From the NCBI GenBank assembly GCA_025331565.1, contig JAFREQ010000061.1:2323501-2387500 (forward strand): DNA of 64,000 bases, in the 5' to 3' direction. Shown here piece after piece: positions 61,401-64,000 of this stretch. Both the position numbers and the translations under genes were made by a program. The DNA is from Holacanthus passer. Its lineage: Eukaryota; Chordata; Actinopteri; Pomacanthidae. Below the pieces are notes generated by a model. It saw only the letters and a list, made by a program, of their open reading frames with translations. It made no database searches and was not told where the DNA came from. The stretch's first letter is position 1; each line of letters begins with the position of its first letter.

Positions 61401-64000
61401 GAAGACAGTCCTGAAGCCGAAATCTCCTGAGAAATCCAGACCAGAAGAGAAAGATGTGGAAAAATCTCCTGCTAAGAAAACTGAAGGTTGGCAGCAATCA
61501 CACACTTTGAACCATCCCTCAGCTAAAATCAGTGATGAGTGTAATAGTTTATAGATGAAGGCTAAATCAGTACATTTACATTTTTGCATACCATTAGATG
61601 TGCACAGAAATGACTGTGATCTACTCTCTTTCCCTTGCTTATATTTGCATTTAATAATGAAACAATTAATGATCAGTCCTCTCACAGAAAAGTTTGTTTT
61701 ATATAACTACATTAAATGTATCTTGATATGCTCTTACTGATTGTCAGGCAAAGTTAGAAATATGAAGATATCACTTCACACTCTGATCACTTGTGTCCCT
61801 ACTCCAATGCTCTACTACCCTGTAAAAGTCCTGTTCTTGAAACTAGGAGCTGAGAGCTGTCTCACATGCCACTCTGTTTCCTATAGTCCCAGAGGAGAAG
61901 TACCTGACACTTGAAGGCTTCCATAAATTTGCTGTTGACCGCGCCAAGCAGGACATCCGCAGCGTCTGGAGGGCGATTTTGGCTTGTGGTTATGATCTTC
62001 ACTTTGAAAGGTGAGGCTGGGGAGTCATACTCCAATAACCAGCAGTGAGACTGGCGTAACTCAAATACTGTCACATACACGAGCCATCTGGGAACCGAAC
62101 ATGTTGTTCTGTTGCTACAAAATGTGTCCTCTTCACTCCTAAACTTAATAAATACAATTATTCCAAAATATCACTAAAATTACTTTTGACTTATCAAATT
62201 TTTCAAGCATTTTTTCAAACCTGTTCATCTTTGATAAACCCTGCCTGTTTTCATATTAATATAAGTGACTAAAATTATGAGAGGTCTCTGTTTAACAGCA
62301 GCTGTGCTCTGTACTAGGTGCACCTGTATAGACACTCGTCACGCCCAGAAGGCCTGTAGGAAGTGGAGCTTGGAAATGGACGTGGCATTGGTTCAGTACA
62401 TCAACAGGCTCTGCCGTCACCTGGCCATCACACCAGCCAGACTACACCCCCATGAAGTGTACCTGGACCCCAGTGACACTGCTGATCCTCGTGTGGGCTG
62501 CCTGCTCAGTAAGTTAACCACTTGTGTTGTGTTACTGTCTGTGGGGTGAACAAGGTCAAAACTCTCTTCTTCCTTTTTAAATAATATTGCTAACTGAATC
62601 CAATGCACATTTTGTCATCTATAATTTAACATGCCTTTGCTAGAAGTCGCACTTGCCTAGTTGTTTCGTCTTTTTGTATGGGAAACTTTTTTTGCGTGTG
62701 TGTTTTCAGATGTGCCTGTGGAGAGCCTACGCTTGCGCTTTGCTCTGCTGCAGTCCCTCAACAACACCCTGGAGAGTTTCTTCCTGCCACTGGTGGAGCT
62801 GAGACAAACACAGACCTATCAAAACAGCATTGCAGCGTTGTTATGTGAGGCCAAAGGTGAGAGGGATCTCGGCACAGATCTAGCAGGTGAAGGAGACAAA
62901 GCCAACTGTGACTGTATCAGTGCAGCGACCTGTTTAGGAAACCTGCACAAATGTCTGAACTGGATTTAAAAAGAATCAGGTTAGATCTTATCCTTTACAG
63001 TCATCACTTCATCTTCTATCTCTGCTGGTTACAGGTCTGATCTTCTACGATACGAAGGTGACTGTAATGAACAGAGTACTGAATGCCACCGTACAGCGGA
63101 CAGCTGACCATGCTGCCCCAGAGATTACACTGGACCCGCTAGAGATTGTGGGAGGTATGCATTCCTTCCACTTGTTCTCGTTTTTATTGTTTTCCATTTC
63201 ATATCGCTCGACCTGGATCTTCATACACATTCTTTCGGTTTCTCTTGTCCTTCAGGTGAGATCAGATCATCAGAGAACACATATTTCTGCCAGGCAGCCC
63301 GCCAGCTGTCTTGTGTGCCGTCGTCCCAGCTTTGTGTGAAACTGGCCAGTGGAGGAGACCCGACCTATGCCTTTAACATCCGCTTCACAGGAGAGGAAGT
63401 TCATGGCACAAGTTAGATTTTCTCCTTCACATCTTTTTCTGTACTGTCTTGCAGTCTTTTACTTGTCAAGACTTTTTTTGGTCAAACCTAACTGTAGCTC
63501 TGTTGAATCTGTCTCCAGGTGGCTCCTTCAGACATTTCCTATGGCAGGTGTGTAAGGAGTTACAGAGTTCTGCTCTCTCCCTGCTGCTCCCCTGCCCCAG
63601 TGCTGCAGCCAACCGTAACAAGGTAAGGTTTTCACTATCTGACATGTTCTCAGCATGTCCTGTTTTTGACACTTCCCAACAAGACGTGTCTATCCCACTC
63701 CAGATTGGCCCTAAGAATCATATCTGGCACAACAAAGTTAATGGTGTAATATGAATCATTGCTGTTTTTTGCTTTCCTCAGGGGAAGTACATCTTGACAC
63801 CCTGCCCTATCAGCTATGCAGAGGAGCAGTTGTTGCACTTCTTTGGTCAGCTTCTGGGCATAGCCATTCGTGCAGATGTGCCACTTCCTTTGGACCTACT
63901 GGGTTCCTTTTGGAAGGGTCTGGTGGGCGAGTCTCTCGACCCAGAGCAGGACCTGCAGGAGGCTGATGTGCTCACCTTCAACTATGTCAAGAAGTTTGAA
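31329..64000 (+). CDS. hectd4: HECTD4, giant HECT-domain E3 ubiquitin ligase (5' part; cut inside HECT domain)
   Basis: HECTD4 (C12orf51) is a very large HECT-type ubiquitin ligase, linked in human to neurodevelopmental disease. I joined 72 coding exons, all in phase, total 12,612 nt and 4,204 residues, listed in the following block entries. The start MGSGAVDSSQWLSVKEETIF at 31329 is the first ATG in frame with the conserved FLHDGLIRVTDL block. Order along the protein: N-terminal beta-rich region, a YKFKETVHIPGARCL module (about 1045-1190), long helical/unknown middle, a small SH3-like GVLGSVGIV segment (about 2180-2234), a SPRY-like domain (about 2365-2550), an acidic DESDDEDDDD stretch, a Ser-rich basic region in exon 61, and the first part of the HECT domain (from about residue 4080). 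The window ends at YVKKFE, so the catalytic cysteine and about 250 further residues are absent. Intron 33 uses a GC donor. Confidence 0.97.
31476..34796 (+). other. hectd4: hectd4 intron 1 (3.3 kb)
   Basis: Donor gtgggt, acceptor CCCACAG. AT-rich; a poly(T) tract at about 34707-34726. No exon, RNA gene or defined element was recognised. Confidence 0.7.
35351..37177 (+). other. hectd4: hectd4 intron 2 (1.8 kb)
   Basis: Donor gtgagg, acceptor CTCCAG. Contains poly(T) runs near 36172-36190 and 36622-36640, and no recognised coding or RNA feature. Confidence 0.7.
38293..39161 (+). other. hectd4: hectd4 intron 5 (0.87 kb)
   Basis: Donor gtaatg, acceptor TGTGCAG. AT-rich, with a poly(T) run near 38691-38703. 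No further feature seen. Confidence 0.7.
40020..43432 (+). other. hectd4: hectd4 exons 9-19 (residues 511-1011)
   Basis: Exons: 40020-40181, 40553-40666, 40765-40905, 40996-41231, 41325-41467, 41572-41642, 41731-41836, 41967-42087, 42195-42323, 42725-42849, 43279-43432. The start includes GACYDALNNLIWTCSSDYID, with Trp/Cys spacing seen in propeller-like strands. The later part (NQLLHHVGAMC, SEQNRESVRRSGLLLWQLL, KATMLGHLLPVLLTTLMHPN) is hydrophobic and helix-rich, like HEAT/armadillo-type scaffolds of large E3s. This fold assignment is inference. Confidence 0.9.
43546..45175 (+). other. hectd4: hectd4 exons 20-25 with CUB-like beta module (residues 1012-1323)
   Basis: Exons: 43546-43649, 43854-44052, 44157-44276, 44369-44473, 44586-44749, 44930-45175. 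Exons 21-23 read HPVRDNYKFKETVHIPGARC, then LYLRFDSRCSSQYDYDKLVI, YAGPN, and VEGDTVTFSFEMRS. This resembles the short beta module seen in ZZEF1 and other very large proteins (IPGA, FDxRCxxxxxYD, then V.GD.V.F.F). The module ends with WGFSCTVRAQ. The similarity is recalled, not computed. Confidence 0.75.
45690..48787 (+). other. hectd4: hectd4 exons 26-35 (residues 1324-1822)
   Basis: Exons: 45690-45882, 46369-46473, 46577-46665, 46765-46937, 47285-47420, 47516-47660, 47775-47941, 48036-48182, 48277-48461, 48634-48787. Mostly helical; VAELEQKWQNEVEEAH and NKIKELELLCSLKE may form short coiled segments. A Lys/Arg/His-rich joint (RRRHHPTSHRSSS) follows. Exon 33 ends at a GC donor. Confidence 0.9.
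48183..48276 (+). other. hectd4: GC-AG intron of hectd4
   Basis: The exon ends Pro-Tyr-Thr-Arg as ACCAG|gcaaga and the next begins after TTGTAG with GAGTGAGGAG. The join AG+G gives Arg-Ser-Glu-Glu-Gln-Cys-Leu-Val, the conserved HECTD4 sequence. No GT donor is available at the exon end. 94-nt intron of the GC-AG class with a good AG|GCAAG donor. Confidence 0.85.
48924..51853 (+). other. hectd4: hectd4 exons 36-45 with SH3-like segment (residues 1823-2364)
   Basis: Exons: 48924-49204, 49369-49555, 49655-49736, 49878-50080, 50228-50363, 50553-50735, 50886-51050, 51155-51324, 51505-51620, 51750-51853. Exon 42 reads VVGKGVLGSVGIVMSINEQE, then GIATVKFPSCEYRRACKASD: a small beta-barrel pattern like MIB/HERC2 or KOW-type segments. 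Exon 45 ends in a short Pro run (RPPPPPLQTD). Confidence 0.88.
52284..54239 (+). other. hectd4: hectd4 exons 46-52: SPRY-like domain and acidic tract (residues 2365-2716)
   Basis: Exons: 52284-52445, 52572-52720, 52851-52930, 53191-53354, 53509-53746, 53883-54019, 54113-54239. Features of a SPRY/B30.2 fold are SFYWEIEIVSYG, IVSFGFATEAEKRDGAWTNP, GRAVHYNGS, DVALLPGDVAGIGWE and GRVYFTYCGQRL. SPRY domains in E3s usually bind partners or substrates. Exon 51 then gives PPPIADDESDDEDDDDVP from GAT/GAG repeats. Confidence 0.88.
54240..55098 (+). other. hectd4: hectd4 intron 52 (0.86 kb)
   Basis: Donor gtaaag, acceptor GACAACAG. AT-rich with no recognised element or exon. Confidence 0.7.
55099..58274 (+). 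other. hectd4: hectd4 exons 53-60 (residues 2717-3163)
   Basis: Exons: 55099-55236, 55392-55528, 56637-56797, 56952-57133, 57236-57441, 57533-57663, 57778-57983, 58095-58274. Highly conserved with human HECTD4: MVDIARQTVEFLYEENGGIP, FAIRGMLKTFGLHGVVLDVD, CRMALLNIFAPKNP, LFHIPAIRDITLEHLQLLSN. The 5' end of exon 53 (LYEENGGIPRDLYLP) recalls UBA-like helices in other ligases, but I do not assign a domain. Confidence 0.9.
55529..56636 (+). other. hectd4: hectd4 intron 54 (1.1 kb)
   Basis: Donor gtaagt, acceptor TTGTCCAG. T-rich on the plus strand with long open but motif-free frames; it may be the remains of an old transposable element inserted in reverse, but I could not identify TIRs, LTRs or a reverse transcriptase motif. 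Confidence 0.6.
58779..62010 (+). other. hectd4: hectd4 exons 61-66, including 1,379-nt exon 61 (residues 3164-3891)
   Basis: Exons: 58779-60157, 60248-60455, 60714-60937, 61155-61300, 61383-61486, 61887-62010. Exon 61 is by far the largest internal exon. It holds helix-rich SIKELIFHLLAELLRKIHHL, a Ser run with SPGQTPQSPSLL, a basic KRKKVKMKRERAA (possible NLS), the conserved KPEDMLWFHRCLTLLMIL, and a Ser/Pro-rich low-complexity tail. Exons 64-65 are Lys-rich (NKNKYSKAGKEQH, KPKSPEKSRPEEKD), probably disordered. Confidence 0.92.
62318..64000 (+). other. hectd4: hectd4 exons 67-72 and N-lobe of the HECT domain (residues 3892-4204)
   Basis: Exons: 62318-62508, 62710-62856, 63035-63154, 63256-63411, 63519-63622, 63782-64000 (cut). 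The HECT domain begins around GDPTYAFNIRFTGEEVHGTS, continues GSFRHFLWQVCKELQS and YILTPCPISYAEEQLLHFFG, and then reads QLLGIAIRADVPLPLDLLG, the classic N-lobe signature. The E2-binding part and the C-lobe with the catalytic Cys are beyond the right edge. Confidence 0.95.

Noticed and set aside
1..64000. tRNA, rRNA, snoRNA, CRISPR or viral insertion
   Set aside because: No cloverleaf, C/D or H/ACA box pairs, direct-repeat arrays or viral protein motifs were recognised on reading; a covariance-model scan would be needed to exclude small RNAs fully.

Overview
The window is vertebrate nuclear DNA, almost certainly from a ray-finned (percomorph-like) teleost. Its genes are split by short GT-AG introns (many are 80-120 nt), coding exons are GC-richer than the AT-rich introns, CA/GA microsatellites are scattered through it, and one intron carries a TTAA-bounded miniature inverted-repeat element. 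There are no operons, ribosome binding sites, CRISPR arrays or prokaryotic features. I found four protein-coding genes by joining exons at splice sites and checking phase at every junction. In the three genes whose frames can be totalled the exon sums divide by three.

Layout: (1) 1-3335, minus strand: 5' part of vps33a (exons 1-9, about 384 residues, running off the left edge). (2) A non-coding stretch, then rph3a (rabphilin-3A) on the plus strand: a likely 5' UTR exon ending at 4812, a 9-kb first intron, coding exons from 13798 to 20004, and a 3' UTR with a poly(A) signal at 21965. (3) pla2g3 (group III secreted phospholipase A2), plus strand, 22744-29461, seven coding exons, 732 residues. 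(4) hectd4 (giant HECT-type E3 ubiquitin ligase), plus strand, from 31329 to the right edge. I resolved 72 coding exons encoding 4,204 residues; the window stops inside the HECT domain before the catalytic cysteine.

The genes do not form a pathway. vps33a serves HOPS/CORVET endolysosomal tethering, rph3a serves Rab3/Rab27-linked regulated secretion, pla2g3 is a secreted lipase, and hectd4 is a ubiquitin ligase. In human, RPH3A and HECTD4 lie close together on 12q24 and VPS33A lies further along 12q24, while PLA2G3 is on chromosome 22q, so the order here is of synteny interest.

The most unusual points are at splice level: a 12-nt microexon and a probable 55-nt intron in rph3a, two probable GC-AG introns (one in rph3a, one in hectd4), a very long Thr/Ser/Lys-rich exon in pla2g3, and an upstream ORF overlapping the hectd4 start. 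I saw no convincing new biological system; this is an ordinary, well-populated vertebrate gene region with some interesting details.
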